This document shows positions 62,808-64,000 of a DNA stretch of 64,000 nt, in pieces. The first letter of the stretch is position 1. The number at the start of each line of letters is the position of its first letter. The DNA is from Staphylococcus arlettae (GTDB taxonomy: Bacteria > Bacillota > Bacilli > Staphylococcales > Staphylococcaceae). The position numbers were made by a program, and so were the translations under genes. The stretch spans positions 140,816 through 204,815 of the forward strand of contig NZ_PPQB01000022.1 in NCBI RefSeq assembly GCF_002902345.1, given 5' to 3'. The notes below the pieces were generated by a model. It worked only from the letters and a program-made list of their open reading frames with translations. It was not told the origin of the DNA and searched no databases.

Positions 62808-64000
62808 ATGACATTAGCATTAACCGGTGAACGATTAACGATTGCCGATATTAAACATTTCTTAAATAATAAGGACACAGTAGTAATTACAGAAGAGGCA
62901 CTAGCACGTGTAAAACAGAGCCGTGCTATTGTAGAAGGTATTATTAACAACAAAAAAACAATATACGGTATTACGACTGGCTTTGGCTTATTTAGTGATG
63001 TCCGTATAGATGAAGGTGAATACGAGCAATTACAAACGAATTTAATTCGTTCTCATGCCTGTGGCGTGGGTCAACCATTTTCAGAAGAAGTCTCATTAGT
63101 AATGATGATATTACGTTTAAATACTTTATTAAAAGGACACTCTGGTGCGACCGTCGCATTAGTAGAACAACTAGTATTTTATATTAATCAACGTATTATC
63201 CCAGTAATCCCACAACAAGGATCATTAGGCGCATCAGGTGATTTAGCACCGTTGTCACATTTAGCACTGGCTTTAATTGGTGAAGGCTCTGTGTATTATC
63301 AAGGGGAAGAAGTAGATAGTAGACATGTGTTACAACAATTAGATCGCCAGCCATTACAATTACAAGCTAAAGAAGGCCTTGCATTGATTAATGGTACCCA
63401 AGCAATGACGGCACAAGGTGTGATTAATTATATTGAAGCGGCAAGTTTAGGTTATCAGGCAGAGTGGATTGCAGCGCTCACACATCAAGCATTAAATGGC
63501 ATTACAGATGCATATAATGCGCATGTACATAAAGTACGTAATTTTGATGAACAAACAGCAGTAGCTGAACGTATGTTAGATTGGTTGGAAGGTTCTGAGT
63601 TAACGACACGACAAGGAGAAATCCGGGTCCAAGATGCTTATACATTACGCTGTATTCCACAAATACATGGTGCAAGCTTCCAAGTATTCCAATATGTGAA
63701 AGAGCAGTTAGAACGTGAAATGAATGCTGCCAATGACAATCCATTAATTTTTGATGAAGATGATGAAACTTTAGTCATTTCTGGTGGTAATTTCCACGGA
63801 CAGCCCGTAGCCTTTGCGTTAGACTTCTTAAAGTTGGGTGTTAGTGAGCTTGGAAATGTAGCCGAACGTCGACTAGAACGCTTAGTAAATCCGCAACTAA
63901 ATAATGGCTTACCTGCTTTTTTAAGTCCACAACCGGGTTTACAAAGTGGCGCTATGATTATGCAATATGCTGCGGCAAGCTTAGTGTCAGAAAATAAAAC
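62808..64000 (+). CDS. hutH: Histidine ammonia-lyase, 5' part
   Basis: The first 397 residues of a protein that runs past the right edge. ATG 62808 has GAGAGGAGA upstream. It contains the MIO prosthetic-group triad Ala142-Ser143-Gly144 in [22 protein letters not shown] at about 57-62, and [10 protein letters not shown]. It converts histidine to urocanate and ammonia, the first step of histidine degradation. The gene follows nnrD divergently, as in S. aureus. Confidence 0.96.
   Translation, partial: MTLALTGERLTIADIKHFLNNKDTVVITEEALARVKQSRAIVEGIINNKKTIYGITTGFGLFSDVRIDEGEYEQLQTNLIRSHACGVGQPFSEEVSLVMMILRLNTLLKGHSGATVALVEQLVFYINQRIIPVIPQQGSLGASGDLAPLSHLALALIGEGSVYYQGEEVDSRHVLQQLDRQPLQLQAKEGLALINGTQAMTAQGVINYIEAASLGYQAEWIAALTHQALNGITDAYNAHVHKVRNFDEQTAVAERMLDWLEGSELTTRQGEIRVQDAYTLRCIPQIHGASFQVFQYVKEQLEREMNAANDNPLIFDEDDETLVISGGNFHGQPVAFALDFLKLGVSELGNVAERRLERLVNPQLNNGLPAFLSPQPGLQSGAMIMQYAAASLVSENK

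Overview
The window is a 64 kb chromosomal segment of a low-GC Gram-positive bacterium, almost certainly a Staphylococcus. The order rpmH-rnpA-mnmE-mnmG-rsmG-noc on one side of the replication origin, and dnaA-dnaN-yaaA-recF-gyrB-gyrA-(...)-nnrD-hutH on the other, is the staphylococcal oriC arrangement, and the core proteins look staphylococcal throughout. GyrB carries Leu where novobiocin-sensitive staphylococci carry Arg (E. coli Arg136). Together with a chromosomal mph(C)-type gene, this suggests a novobiocin-resistant species of the S. saprophyticus/xylosus/equorum kind. The species itself is an inference.

Layout, left to right. 1-2168: end of a cyclase-family gene, a TM2-domain protein, and a TetR regulator with a paired SMR efflux system. 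2443-9218: cstA, then a C4-dicarboxylate/citrate module on the minus strand (two-component system, 2HCT symporter, malic enzyme). 9475-13048: an unknown small protein, a TetR-controlled epimerase-like gene with two identical operators, and an mph(C)-like macrolide phosphotransferase. 13355-24837: a 4-hydroxyproline degradation island. 25246-27460: an Fst-type type I toxin-antitoxin locus, an orphan copy of its antitoxin RNA, a membrane protein and a CidA/LrgA-CidB/LrgB pair. 27897-35527: a frameshifted DoxX gene, a BNR-repeat protein, a membrane-anchored unknown, two MerR regulators, a LysR regulator and a thioesterase operon. 35609-40783: a tripartite tricarboxylate transporter with a PrpF-family isomerase and a divergent LysR regulator. 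40900-43466: a lipoprotein and a large secreted metallophosphoesterase. 44268-64000: the origin region, interrupted by a PadR-chrA pair between gyrA and nnrD.

The most remarkable part is 13355-24837. It encodes a complete route from 4-hydroxy-L-proline to 2-oxoglutarate: 2-epimerase, multi-subunit D-hydroxyproline dehydrogenase, pyrroline-hydroxycarboxylate deaminase and 2-oxoglutarate semialdehyde dehydrogenase, with an NhaC-like transporter. It also encodes a sigma-54 enhancer-binding activator and its own sigma-54 factor (RpoN). Both catabolic transcription units start from near-identical -24/-12 promoters (TGGCAT-N5-TTGCT). No ordinary function needs RpoN in the staphylococci I know, so this looks like a self-contained sigma-54 regulon that brought its own sigma factor. 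The operon also holds a catalytically dead proline-racemase paralogue beside the active enzyme.

Start codons were re-chosen where a Shine-Dalgarno sequence clearly favours an internal start. All family assignments are from reading the sequence; no database search was run.
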